A stretch of 64,000 bases of DNA. Origin: Albidovulum denitrificans. Its GTDB lineage: Bacteria > Pseudomonadota > Alphaproteobacteria > Rhodobacterales > Rhodobacteraceae. Shown one piece after another: positions 6,605-14,439 of the stretch. Within the stretch, counting starts at the first letter, position 1. The number at the start of each line of letters is the position of its first letter. The notes beneath the pieces were generated by a model that saw only the letters and a program-made list of their open reading frames with translations, ran no database searches and was not told the origin of the DNA. The DNA lies in contig NZ_PVEP01000005.1 in NCBI RefSeq assembly GCF_002973535.1, positions 62,001-126,000 of the forward strand, read 5' to 3'. The translations under genes were made by a program, and so were the position numbers.

Positions 6605-8296
6605 TCAGGCCCCCACCACCTGCACCGAGGTGTTGGGATCGACCGTCACGCTGCCCTGTTTCCTGATCCAGCTTTCGACCAGATCCCAGATCGCCGGGCC
6701 TTCGGTGCCTTCGTTCACGCTGGCCCAACCGGCGACGGTGTAGCTTTTGGCCGGGTCCACCTTTTCGCCGGACTTGAGCATCGTCATCTCGGTGATGCGT
6801 TCGCCCTGCGGCCTGGTGATGTCGATCCGGTAGCCCATGCCGCCGACGCGGACCATGTCGCCGCCCTGCTGGTAATAGGGATCTGGATTGAAGAGGTTGT
6901 CGGCGACATCCTCCAGCACGGTATGCAGCATCTCGCCCGTCATCTCGGTCTTGTAGGCGGCGGGGTAGGACATGGCGGTGGCGTTCATCAGGTCTTCGCG
7001 GGTGATGTTTTCGCCCGGCAGAAGCGACGGCCCCCAGCGGAAACCGGGGCTGAGGGCGATGTCGGCCTCATGTTCATCAATCAGCGCGTTGCAGATCAGG
7101 TCGTCCCAGGTGCCGTTGAAATTGCCGCGGCGGTAAAGAAGGCTGTCGGTGGTGCCAAGCACCTCCTCCAGATCGGCCTTGAAGGGCGCGCGCTCGGTCT
7201 CGATCAGGGCTGTGACCTCGGCATCGGGTGCGATCACGTCGGAGAAGATCGGGATCAGCTTGTGGCGGAAGCCCATCATCTGGCCGTTCTGCACGTCCAG
7301 ATCGACGCGGCTTATGAACTTGCCGTTGGAGCCGGAGGCGATCAGGATCGTCTTGCCGACCAGAACCGGCTCTGGCAGCGCGTCATGGGTGTGGCCGGTC
7401 AGGATGACGTCGATCCCTTCGACCTGCGCGGCCATCTTGCGGTCGACGTCGAAGCCGTTATGGGACAGGACGACGACCAGATCGGCCCCGGCGTCGCGGA
7501 CCTCTTGCACGACCTCGGCCATGCGTTCCTCACGCACGCCGAAGGAGAGGTTGGGGAACATCCATTTCGGATTGGCGATCGGAAGGTAGGGGAAGGCCTG
7601 GCCGATCACGGCGACCGTCGCGCCGCCGACTTCGAACATCTTGTAGGGATCGTAGGCGGGTTCGTCCCATTCGGCGTCGAAGATATTGGCGCCAAGGAAG
7701 GGGAAGGGCAGGGTTTCCACGATCTCGGTCACGCGGTCGATGCCCAGCGTGAATTCCCAGTGCGAGGTCATCGCATCGGGTTTCAGCGCGTTCATCACGT
7801 TGACCATGTCCTGCCCGTTGGTCCGATGCGCGGTGAGCGAGCCCTGCCAGGTATCGCCGCCATCCAGCAGCAGCGCGTCGGGGCGTGCGGCGCGGATGGC
7901 GTTGATGACGGTCGCGCAGCGGTCCAGCCCGCCCATGCGGCCATAGGTCTGCGCAAGCGCCACGAAATCCTCATAGGTCAGGGCATAGGCCTCGGGCGTG
8001 CCGGTCGCGATATTGAACATCTTCAGGAAATCCGCCCCGGTCACATGCGGCGGCTGGCCCTTGGCCGCGCCGACGCCCAGGTTGATCTCGGGTTCGCGGA
8101 ACCAGACCGGCTTCAGTTGCGCATGGATGTCGGTGATGTGGATCAGGGTGACGTTGCCGTAATCGTCGAACTCAAGCAGCTTGTCCTGCGTCAGCACCTG
8201 TTGGGCGGCCAGACGGGACCAGTTGCCCACGCCCGACGCGCCCCAAAGTGCGGAGGCCGCCACGGTTGCCTGGAGGAAATCCCGCCTCGAAATCAT
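6605..8296 (-). CDS. soxB: SoxB, thiosulfohydrolase
   Basis: Periplasmic dimanganese hydrolase that releases sulfate from the SoxY-bound sulfonate. The 563-residue protein belongs to the 5'-nucleotidase/metallophosphoesterase family. Metal ligands appear in the expected order: THIxDIHAQ-type motif (LIHITDIHAQL, Asp56 and His58), GGDTWQGS, SHWEF, SHNGFD and GHTHDA. The start at 8296 gives a Tat-like N terminus, MISRRDFLQA; the frame extension to 8344 has no signal. AAGGA lies upstream of this ATG. It is the fifth gene of the soxXYZABCD run and ends 31 bp before soxC starts. Confidence 0.97.
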   Translation of the reverse strand: MISRRDFLQATVAASALWGASGVGNWSRLAAQQVLTQDKLLEFDDYGNVTLIHITDIHAQLKPVWFREPEINLGVGAAKGQPPHVTGADFLKMFNIATGTPEAYALTYEDFVALAQTYGRMGGLDRCATVINAIRAARPDALLLDGGDTWQGSLTAHRTNGQDMVNVMNALKPDAMTSHWEFTLGIDRVTEIVETLPFPFLGANIFDAEWDEPAYDPYKMFEVGGATVAVIGQAFPYLPIANPKWMFPNLSFGVREERMAEVVQEVRDAGADLVVVLSHNGFDVDRKMAAQVEGIDVILTGHTHDALPEPVLVGKTILIASGSNGKFISRVDLDVQNGQMMGFRHKLIPIFSDVIAPDAEVTALIETERAPFKADLEEVLGTTDSLLYRRGNFNGTWDDLICNALIDEHEADIALSPGFRWGPSLLPGENITREDLMNATAMSYPAAYKTEMTGEMLHTVLEDVADNLFNPDPYYQQGGDMVRVGGMGYRIDITRPQGERITEMTMLKSGEKVDPAKSYTVAGWASVNEGTEGPAIWDLVESWIRKQGSVTVDPNTSVQVVGA

Positions 8297-8418
8297 GCTC
8301 TTGGTCCTTCTCTTGGGCAAAACGGGACCGGCGCGCCAAGGCACGTCGGGCCGCTCCCCCGCGTCTTCGTGAAAATCGACAAACGAATGGTCCGGGCGGG
8401 TGGCCGCCCGGACAGGGT

Positions 8419-9276
8419 TCAGTTGCGCACCGACGGTCCTTCGACCGACAGGCCGTTGCCGCGCGAGGCAACGTAAAGCTCAAGCGCGATGAATTCGGCC
8501 GAACCGGGCTTGAAGGTTTCGGCCCGCGTGTCGCGGATGCAGCCCTTGAAGCGGTTGTGGATGGAGTTCAGCGAAGCCGTTTTCAGCCGGTAGGTCGGAA
8601 AGGCGTTGGTCTGCCCCTGGCTGAGGTGATCGGCGCGGATGTGGTTGCCGTAGTTCTGTTCGTGGCAATTCGCGCAAGACAGCTCAAGCTGGCCATAGCG
8701 GGTATAGTACATCTCCTTTCCCTGCTCCCAATAGGGGGCGGCGGGGCCGTCGATGGCCACGTTCACCGGCATCCCGCGCGACACGGAGGAGATCAGCGCC
8801 GTCATGTTGACCATCGCGGCGTCGTCCCAGCCCCAGGCCTCGGCGCCCATGCGTTCGGTGCGGCACTGGTTGATGTACATCTCAAGCGTGTACATCTCTC
8901 CCTTCTCGGTGTTGAACTTCGGCATCACCGGGCGCACACCGGCCATGCTTTCGGGTTCGTTGTGGCAGGAGGCGCAGGATTTCCCCTCGGTCCCGTCCGC
9001 TTCGGCCCAGCTGTCGCGTGCTGCCTCGACCCCCAGCATGCCGGGGTTGTCGAAATCGTCCCGCTCCATGTCGCGGGTGTCGTCCTCGCGGAAATGCCAG
9101 CCGGAATACTGCTCGCTCAGGCCCTCGATATAGTCCGGGGCCTTGGTCGTGTGGGTGACGATGGTGATGTCGCCGTTGATGACCAGTTCATCTTCGGCCG
9201 GGTCCGCCATGGCCGAGAGCCCGACAAGGGCCAAGGCGGTGGCGGCGCAGGTGGTGGCGAGTGTTCTTTTCTTCAT
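8419..9276 (-). CDS. soxA: SoxA, diheme c-type cytochrome subunit
   Basis: SoxA forms with SoxX the periplasmic cytochrome that couples thiosulfate to the SoxY cysteine. The 285-residue precursor has a Sec signal (residues 1-24). Two heme-binding motifs are present, CASCH (101-105) and CANCH (201-205), so this is the diheme type of SoxA. The conserved cysteine that serves as persulfide heme ligand is in FKGCIRDTR (Cys246). The start at 9276 follows a strong GGGAGGAG site, and an upstream frame extension is rejected because it is not signal-like. Between soxZ and soxB on the minus strand. Confidence 0.96.
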   Translation of the reverse strand: MKKRTLATTCAATALALVGLSAMADPAEDELVINGDITIVTHTTKAPDYIEGLSEQYSGWHFREDDTRDMERDDFDNPGMLGVEAARDSWAEADGTEGKSCASCHNEPESMAGVRPVMPKFNTEKGEMYTLEMYINQCRTERMGAEAWGWDDAAMVNMTALISSVSRGMPVNVAIDGPAAPYWEQGKEMYYTRYGQLELSCANCHEQNYGNHIRADHLSQGQTNAFPTYRLKTASLNSIHNRFKGCIRDTRAETFKPGSAEFIALELYVASRGNGLSVEGPSVRN

Positions 9277-9340
9277 GCGTTCTCCTCCCTGAGAGGCGGC
9301 GCCCGTCTGGCCGGGCGCCCCCCCGTCCCCTTTGCCGGCC

Positions 9341-9670
9341 TCAGGCCATTTCGATGGACTTGGCGTCCTCGTAGACGGAGCCGTCGTCGTCGTACCAGGT
9401 GAACTTGAATTCCCCCGCCGCATCGACCTTTGCCTCGAACTCGATATAGGGGTTGGTCGAGATCGCCGGGTCGAGCGTCATGTCGATGACGTTCGCGCCG
9501 TTGAAGTCGCAGGTGAAGCGGTTGATGATCGAGCGCGGGATGACGTTACCGCTCTTGTCCTTGCGCTGACCCGATTCCATCGGGTGAGAGATCAGCGTCT
9601 TGATGGTCACCACATCACCGGCGGAGGCCTTGGAGGGGACTTTGACGCGGGGTTTGACGTTTTCTGCCAT
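9341..9670 (-). CDS. soxZ: SoxZ, partner of the SoxY sulfur carrier
   Basis: A 109-residue SoxZ, an immunoglobulin-like beta-sandwich that dimerises with SoxY to form the carrier to which sulfur intermediates are bound. Family features are clear: PRVKVPSKASAGDVV at the start, KTLISHPMESG, NRFTCDFNG and EFKFTWYDDDG. It has no signal peptide and is expected to be co-exported as a complex with Tat-exported SoxY, as in known systems. It starts 17 bp after soxY. Confidence 0.96.
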   Translation of the reverse strand: MAENVKPRVKVPSKASAGDVVTIKTLISHPMESGQRKDKSGNVIPRSIINRFTCDFNGANVIDMTLDPAISTNPYIEFEAKVDAAGEFKFTWYDDDGSVYEDAKSIEMA

Positions 9671-9687
9671 TTGCTTCGTTCCTTAGC

Positions 9688-10110
9688 TCAGCCGCCGCAG
9701 CCGCCGATGGTGACTTTGATCGTGGCGGAGGCCTGAACGACGCTGCCGTCGGCCATCTTGGCCAGCGCGACGACGTCCTGGGTCTTGGCCAGGCGGATGC
9801 GGGTGGAGACGGATTGCGATCCGGCCGCGGGGCCGAAATTGACGGTGCAGACCGCAGGCGTCGGGTTGCCCGAGGCCAGAAGCATGATCGAGGCCGCGCC
9901 GGGGGCGGAAACGGCGATGGGAACGGTGTTTCCGTTTTCCGCAATCTCGGGCGCGGTCAGGGTGATGCCGCCGGTGCCGATCTCTGCCCCGCCGGTGAAG
10001 GCGTTGGTCAGATCCTCGACCGTGCCTTCCGCCGCCGCGGCGCCGGGAAGGGCCGCCAGGGCGATGCCGCCCAGTCCCAGGGCCAGCGTATCGCGTCGTG
10101 TCAGTTTCAT
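9688..10110 (-). CDS. soxY: SoxY, covalent sulfur carrier
   Basis: A 140-residue precursor of the carrier protein on which thiosulfate is oxidised. The essential swinging-arm cysteine is at position 138 in the C-terminal GGCGG tail. The N terminus has a twin-arginine signal (TRRDTLALGLGG, then AAAAE near residue 28). One further cysteine (Cys88) lies in the body. It is the second gene after soxX and is followed by soxZ. The core reaction cycle is SoxAX loading, SoxB hydrolysis and SoxCD oxidation on this cysteine. Confidence 0.97.
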   Translation of the reverse strand: MKLTRRDTLALGLGGIALAALPGAAAAEGTVEDLTNAFTGGAEIGTGGITLTAPEIAENGNTVPIAVSAPGAASIMLLASGNPTPAVCTVNFGPAAGSQSVSTRIRLAKTQDVVALAKMADGSVVQASATIKVTIGGCGG

Positions 10111-10153
10111 TGAATACTCCTTTGCCGTTCCGGCGCGGAAACCGCGGGCCGGA

Positions 10154-10627
10154 TCATTCCTTCAGGGTCAAGAGGTAGGCGACGACATCCTCGATCTGCT
10201 GCGCGCCAAGGATGGGCGTGATGGCGGCCGGGTCGATCGCCTTCCCGGTATAGCCGTCGCCGGGCCGGATGAAGCCGGACGTCTTGTAGAAGGACGGCAT
10301 GACCGTGCCTTCAAAGGTCATTTTCGCGTTCGAGACGATGCCGCGCAGCTGCGCCTCTTCCCAGCGATCGCCGGCGCCGTCCAGCGTCGGTCCGACATTG
10401 CCCTGGAAGGCGACGTCGGGCATGGCCGACACGGTGTGGCAGGCGACGCAATTGCCGAGCGCGCGGCTCGACATGACCTTGGCACCCTCGGCGGCATCCC
10501 CCGGCTGGCCGGTCAGGGACTGCGCCACGGCGCCTTCCTGATAGCTGACGTCGCCGGGCGCCGTTTCGGCGAAAGACATCCCTGCGGCGAGGGACATCAG
10601 CAGTCCCGCGGCGATTTGGCGCTTCAT
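10154..10627 (-). CDS. soxX: SoxX, monoheme c-type cytochrome subunit
   Basis: Electron-accepting partner of SoxA. The 157-residue precursor has a signal peptide (residues 1-20, ending SFA), a single heme motif CVACH (60-64) and a likely distal methionine ligand in GTVMPSFY (Met110). GGCxH-free spacing and the C-terminal EDVVAYLLTL helix are typical. It is first in the soxXYZABCD transcription unit, with the candidate SoxR operator at 10695-10710 upstream. Electrons pass on to a soluble cytochrome c or cytochrome c551, which is not encoded here. Confidence 0.95.
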   Translation of the reverse strand: MKRQIAAGLLMSLAAGMSFAETAPGDVSYQEGAVAQSLTGQPGDAAEGAKVMSSRALGNCVACHTVSAMPDVAFQGNVGPTLDGAGDRWEEAQLRGIVSNAKMTFEGTVMPSFYKTSGFIRPGDGYTGKAIDPAAITPILGAQQIEDVVAYLLTLKE

Positions 10628-10694
10628 CGAAGACCTCCCTGTTTTCCTCCGACTCGGAGCCTAACTGAGACAACCTGTCGCACGCAACCGAAAA

Positions 10695-10710
10695 ATTCAC
10701 GAGCGTGAAT
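10695..10710. promoter_or_regulatory. Candidate SoxR operator in the soxW-soxX interval
   Basis: A perfect 16-bp palindrome, ATTCACG-AG-CGTGAAT, lies 68 bp upstream of the soxX start, in the 107-bp gap after soxW. The form ATTCA-N6-TGAAT matches the usual operator shape of ArsR-family repressors, and soxR in this window encodes such a repressor. In Paracoccus, SoxR is known to bind the corresponding intergenic region. Binding here is inferred. Confidence 0.65.
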
Positions 10711-10734
10711 ATGAGAATGTGTCTTGCCGCTGCG

Positions 10735-11310
10735 TCAGTTCTGCGGCCCGCCGGTCACGCGGGCGGCGACGTATTTCTGGAAGTTCTCGCCGTTTTCGTA
10801 TTCGTGATCCTTCACCCAGGTCAGCAGCGCGGCGGTCGTCCCCTTGCCGAAGGCGCCCGGCATCTTGGCGACGGCAGCCTCGGCGACGGTCTGCCCGTCT
10901 GGCACGTCCTCGGGCAGGAAGATCATCGTGGGCGTGAACATCACGCCCCATTTCATCGCCATGTCCTTTTCGGGCAGCGTTTCGCCGTCGAGGTCGGTGA
11001 CCTCCACGTCGCCGAAGAGGTTCATCTGCACCACGAAGTAATTGTCGCGGATCAGCGCGTCGATTTCAGGCTGGGGAAAGACCTCTTCATACATCTTGGT
11101 GCAGTAGATGCAGCCGCGCTGTTCGAAGATGATCATCAGGCGCTTGCCCTCTGCATTCGCCTCGGCAAGGTCCTCGCGCATGTCTTTGAACGTGTCGCGC
11201 AGCCAGGTGGGTTTGTGCAGCCCGTCATCGCCCAGGGGCGCGACATCGGCGGCATGGACGGGCAGCGCCAGCAAAAGCGCGGTGGCGGCGGCGGTGAAGA
11301 AACGGGTCAT
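10735..11310 (-). CDS. soxW: SoxW, periplasmic thioredoxin-like protein
   Basis: A 191-residue thioredoxin-fold protein with a signal peptide (residues 1-20) and the redox-active CIYC motif at 67-70 (within EQRGCIYCTKM). The conserved cis-proline is in FTPTMIFL. In known sox systems SoxW is kept reduced by the membrane protein SoxV and passes reducing power to periplasmic Sox partners. It follows soxV directly and is separated from soxX by the putative SoxR operator, so soxVW may be transcribed apart from soxXYZABCD. Confidence 0.94.
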   Translation of the reverse strand: MTRFFTAAATALLLALPVHAADVAPLGDDGLHKPTWLRDTFKDMREDLAEANAEGKRLMIIFEQRGCIYCTKMYEEVFPQPEIDALIRDNYFVVQMNLFGDVEVTDLDGETLPEKDMAMKWGVMFTPTMIFLPEDVPDGQTVAEAAVAKMPGAFGKGTTAALLTWVKDHEYENGENFQKYVAARVTGGPQN

Positions 11311-11329
11311 TCTTTCCTCCCTTGGAAGT

Positions 11330-12064
11330 TCAGATGAATTTCGTGGTCCAGGGCATGTGGCGGATCATGAAATCCGCGATGGCATTGACCGATCCGGTCG
11401 CGATCAGCACCGCGAAGAGGATCAGCATCACGCCCATGATCTTTTCGACGTAGCGCAGGTATTTCCGGTTGCGGTTCATCCAGCCGAGGAACGGCTTGGC
11501 GAAGGCGGCGGCCAGGATGAAGGGGGCGGTCATGCCAAGTCCGTAGACGAAAAGAAGTGCTGCCCCCCGGCCAATGGAGTCCATGCTGGAGGCCACCATC
11601 AGGATCGCCGCCAGCGCCGGGCCGACGCAGGGTGTCCAGCCGAAGCCGAAGGCAAGGCCCATGACATAGGCGCCGACGAAGGTCGTCGGTTCCACCTTCG
11701 CCTCGATTCGTGCCTCGCGGTAGAGGAACGGGATGCGCAGGATGCCAAGGAAGTGCAGGCCGAAGACGAACAGCACCCCCGCCGCGACATAGGACAGCGG
11801 GCGCAGCCATTCGCGGAAGACCTGCCCCAGCGCCGTCGCCCCCATTCCCAGCGCCATGAAGATCGTTGTCACCCCCAGCGCGAAGGCGATGGCCGACACG
11901 ATAAGGCGCTTCTGCGCACCCGGCGCGATGGTCTGGTCCGACCGCAATTCGGACATGGAAATCCCGGCCATGTAGCACAGGTAGAAGGGGACCATGGGCA
12001 GGATGCAGGGTGACAGAAAGGACAGGATGCCCGCCAAAAGGGCGCCGCCGAATGATGCGTCCAT
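11330..12064 (-). CDS. soxV: SoxV, CcdA-type transmembrane thiol-disulfide carrier
   Basis: A 244-residue inner-membrane protein of the CcdA/DsbD-beta family, with about six helices, that moves electrons from cytoplasmic thioredoxin to periplasmic SoxW. The two redox cysteines are in SPCILPMVP (first helix) and GWTPCVGP (fourth helix), the expected pair. The start at 12064 (MDASFGG) follows GGGAGGA; a frame extension to 12103 would run into the promoter and is rejected. It is divergent from soxS, with a 75-bp AT-rich interval between them. Confidence 0.95.
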   Translation of the reverse strand: MDASFGGALLAGILSFLSPCILPMVPFYLCYMAGISMSELRSDQTIAPGAQKRLIVSAIAFALGVTTIFMALGMGATALGQVFREWLRPLSYVAAGVLFVFGLHFLGILRIPFLYREARIEAKVEPTTFVGAYVMGLAFGFGWTPCVGPALAAILMVASSMDSIGRGAALLFVYGLGMTAPFILAAAFAKPFLGWMNRNRKYLRYVEKIMGVMLILFAVLIATGSVNAIADFMIRHMPWTTKFI

Positions 12065-12139
12065 GAGTCCTCCCCGCCTCGCTTGCCGCGAACATAAAAA
12101 CACATTAGGATTTTTATATGTAATGGTCGAGGCGTCAAC
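12065..12139. promoter_or_regulatory. Divergent soxV/soxS promoter region
   Basis: This 75-bp interval between divergent soxV and soxS is the most AT-rich part of the cluster. It holds an imperfect inverted repeat, ACATAAAAA (12092-12100) and TTTTTATATGT (12111-12121), around 10 bases. In Paracoccus the equivalent region binds SoxR. The sequence does not closely resemble the ATTCA-N6-TGAAT site near soxX, so the exact operator here is unclear. Confidence 0.5.
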
Positions 12140-12517
12140 ATGCTGCTTTCGCTGCGTCGGATCGGAATGGCACTCGCGCTGGTCGCGGCCACGCCTGCGG
12201 CGGCGGAACTGAACCTTGTCATGGTCTGGCGCGAGGGCTGCGTCTATTGCGCCGCCTGGGACAAGGCGATCGCGCCGACCTACCCGAAAACGCCCGAGGG
12301 GGCAGCGGCGCCCCTGGTGCGCGTGAACATTCGCGAGACGGCGACGTCGGGCTTTGCCTTTGCCACGCCGGTCGTGCTGACGCCGACCTTCGTCCTGATG
12401 GAGGACGGGGCCGAGGCCGGGCGGATCGAGGGCTATCCGGGCGAGGATTTCTTTTGGGGGCTGCTTGATCAGATGATCGGCAAGGTGCAGGGGGACGGCC
12501 CCGCGCCGTCAGAATGA
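12140..12517 (+). CDS. soxS: SoxS, periplasmic thiol-disulfide protein
   Basis: A 125-residue protein with a signal peptide (residues 1-22) and a thioredoxin-like CVYC motif at 34-37 in WREGCVYCAAWD. SoxS in Paracoccus is a periplasmic thiol-disulfide oxidoreductase that reactivates the SoxYZ carrier; the same role is inferred here from family and position. A conserved proline loop (VLTPTFVL) is present. It is first of a short plus-strand run with soxR and soxT, divergent from soxV. Confidence 0.9.
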   Translation: MLLSLRRIGMALALVAATPAAAELNLVMVWREGCVYCAAWDKAIAPTYPKTPEGAAAPLVRVNIRETATSGFAFATPVVLTPTFVLMEDGAEAGRIEGYPGEDFFWGLLDQMIGKVQGDGPAPSE

Positions 12518-12521
12518 AGGC

Positions 12522-12938
12522 ATGGTCAGGCCGGACACGGAAGGGAAAGGGAACGTGCCGCACGAGGGTGACACCACGGATTGGGAAAGCCGGATGGAGG
12601 CTTGCCTCGCCTCGGTCGACCCCGAGCGCTTCGCGCCCGAAGCGGACGCGGCGGCCAACTTCCTCAAGGCGCTGGCCCATGACGGCCGCCTGATGATCCT
12701 GTGCAACCTTGCCAATGGCGAACGTTCGGTCACCGAGCTTGAAACCCTTCTCCTGTCACGGCAAGCTGCGGTCAGTCAGCAACTGGCACGTTTGCGGATG
12801 GAACGGATCGTCAAGACCCGGCGCGAGGGCAAGACGATCTACTATTCGCTCAGCGATCCCCGGATCGCGCGTATGCTGGGGCTTATCTACGACTGTTTCT
12901 GCCGGCAAGAGGGCAGCCCCCCGCCGTCCGAAGGTTAG
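12522..12938 (+). CDS. soxR: SoxR, ArsR-family repressor of sox genes
   Basis: A 138-residue winged-helix protein of the ArsR family, named SoxR in thiosulfate oxidisers (not the redox regulator SoxR of enterobacteria). The DNA-binding region is ALAHDGRLMILCNLANGE followed by LLLSRQAAVSQQLARLR. Cysteines at 61 (in MILCNL), 125 and 127 (YDCFC) are good candidates for sensing persulfide or sulfane sulfur, as proposed for this regulator group. The start at 12522 is 4 nt after the soxS stop with GAAGG upstream; a later internal methionine (25) is less likely. Expected targets are the soxW-soxX and soxV-soxS intervals. Confidence 0.92.
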   Translation: MVRPDTEGKGNVPHEGDTTDWESRMEACLASVDPERFAPEADAAANFLKALAHDGRLMILCNLANGERSVTELETLLLSRQAAVSQQLARLRMERIVKTRREGKTIYYSLSDPRIARMLGLIYDCFCRQEGSPPPSEG

Positions 12939-12962
12939 GGCGAGGGGCGCGGGGAGAAGGCG

Positions 12963-14009
12963 ATGTGGGAACTGTCACCCGGTGTCCTCGCGGCACTTGT
13001 CGGTCTCGGCGGCGGGATCGTCCTGGGTCTGGCGGCGCGGCTGGGCGAATTCTGCACCCTCGGGGCGCTGGAGGCCGCGACCTATGGCAATGACCAGCGG
13101 CGGCTGAGGCTTTGGGGCGTGGTTCTTGGTGTCGCGATCCTTGGCACCTTCATCGCCGAGGCGCTGGGCCTCTCCGCGCCAAGCCAGACCTTCTACCACA
13201 CCATTGCCTGGAACCCCGTCGCCTCGGTCGTGGGCGGGCTTGTTTTTGGCTATGGCATGGCACTGGCCGGGAACTGCGGCTTTGGCGCGCTGGTGCGGTT
13301 CGGCGGGGGCGATCTGCGCTCGCTGGTGATCGTGGTGGTGATCGGCATTTTCGCCTTCGTCACCATGTCGGGCCTTCTCGCACCTTTGCGAACCGCGCTT
13401 TTCCCGCAGATCCCGGCGGAGGGGACGCAAGGCATCGCCCATTGGCTGTCCGAACGGACCGGCCTGCCGCCCCTGACCTTCGCCGCCCCCGTCGGTGCGG
13501 CGGCGCTGTTCTGGGCGTTGTCCTATGCGCCCCTGCGGCGGCGGCCGAAGCAGATCGGCTGGGGCATCGCGGCGGGGCTGGCGGTTGTCTGGTGCTTTGC
13601 CGGGACGACCTGGGTGTCCGACGTCAGTTTCGGAGAGGTCGGCGTCGAGGGGCCATCCTTCACCGCGCCTCTGGGGCGGACGATCATCTTCTTCATGACC
13701 TCGACCGCTGGCGGCATCACCTTTTCGGTCGGGATGGTCGCGGGCGTCCTTGCGGGCGCCTTCGCAGGGTCCACCATCCGCGGCCTCTTCCGCTGGGAGG
13801 CGTGCGAGGACCCGCGTGAGCTGGGCCGTCAGGTGTCCGGCGCCGCGCTGATGGGGGTCGGCGGCAGCCTCGCGCTGGGCTGTTCGGTGGGGCAGGGCGT
13901 CACCGCCATGTCGACGCTGGCGGTGTCGGCGCCGGTCACGCTGGCCGCGATTGCCGTCGGCGGGCTGGTGGGGCTGCGCCAGTTGATCGGCGGCTTCCAC
14001 CACGGCTGA
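12963..14009 (+). CDS. soxT: SoxT-like YeeE/YedE family sulfur-compound transporter
   Basis: A 348-residue inner-membrane protein with about nine hydrophobic helices. It contains the paired cysteine-bearing signatures of the YeeE/YedE (DUF395) family: GEFCTLGALEAAT, then ALAGNCGFGALVRFGGGD in the N-terminal half, and LALGCSVGQGVTAMSTLA near the end. Related proteins import thiosulfate or other sulfur compounds. Its place directly after soxSR, with a 24-bp gap, supports a link to sulfur oxidation or to supplying the SoxR signal (inference). It converges on the minus-strand gene ending at 14017. Confidence 0.88.
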   Translation: MWELSPGVLAALVGLGGGIVLGLAARLGEFCTLGALEAATYGNDQRRLRLWGVVLGVAILGTFIAEALGLSAPSQTFYHTIAWNPVASVVGGLVFGYGMALAGNCGFGALVRFGGGDLRSLVIVVVIGIFAFVTMSGLLAPLRTALFPQIPAEGTQGIAHWLSERTGLPPLTFAAPVGAAALFWALSYAPLRRRPKQIGWGIAAGLAVVWCFAGTTWVSDVSFGEVGVEGPSFTAPLGRTIIFFMTSTAGGITFSVGMVAGVLAGAFAGSTIRGLFRWEACEDPRELGRQVSGAALMGVGGSLALGCSVGQGVTAMSTLAVSAPVTLAAIAVGGLVGLRQLIGGFHHG

Positions 14010-14016
14010 CCGGGTG

Positions 14017-14439
14017 TCAGCCCATCAGCATCAGGTCGTCCGCGTCAAGGATCAGGGCGAAGTTCCAGAAGCCTGCCAGTTCCGCTTCTTCCCCGGCGCG
14101 CCCGGCCTCTGTCAGGCGTTCGACACGAAAGCCGAAGCGTTCGAAGCCGCTTTGATCGAGGGTGGTCAGGATCACCGGAAAGATGCCGCGTTCCAGCGCC
14201 GTCGCGGCAAGGCGCCGCGCAAGCGAGGTGACATCGGGCAGCGGCGTCGTCACCCGGATGCCGAGACAGGCCCAGTCTTCGGCATGGGACCAGAGCGCGG
14301 GGGAGAGCGCGATCGGGTCCACTGTCACAAGGGTGGCGCCTTGTGTCGCCGCGCCGGGCGCGTCCAGCATCCGGTCCAGATCGACCGGGGCCGCGTCCTG
14401 AAGCCGCGCGAGGATGTCCATCGCCAGTTCCGCCGTCAT
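14017..14439 (-). CDS. Hypothetical protein coupled to the glycosyltransferase operon
   Basis: Not recognised. The 140-residue protein has no signal peptide, membrane helix or cysteine cluster (only one Cys). It starts MTAELAMDILARLQDA and reads as a soluble alpha/beta protein, with hydrophobic strands such as GATLVTVDPIAL and WACLGIRVTT. Its ATG overlaps the stop of the 682-residue glycosyltransferase by 4 bp (ATGA), so it is translationally coupled and last in a four-gene run. A role in the same glycan pathway is likely but unspecified. Confidence 0.7.
   Translation of the reverse strand: MTAELAMDILARLQDAAPVDLDRMLDAPGAATQGATLVTVDPIALSPALWSHAEDWACLGIRVTTPLPDVTSLARRLAATALERGIFPVILTTLDQSGFERFGFRVERLTEAGRAGEEAELAGFWNFALILDADDLMLMG

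Noticed and set aside
6449-8476. A 675-codon open frame opposite soxB and soxC
   Set aside because: Antisense shadow of genes with certain identity; rich in His/Asp/Gly as typical for reverse frames of GC-rich genes.
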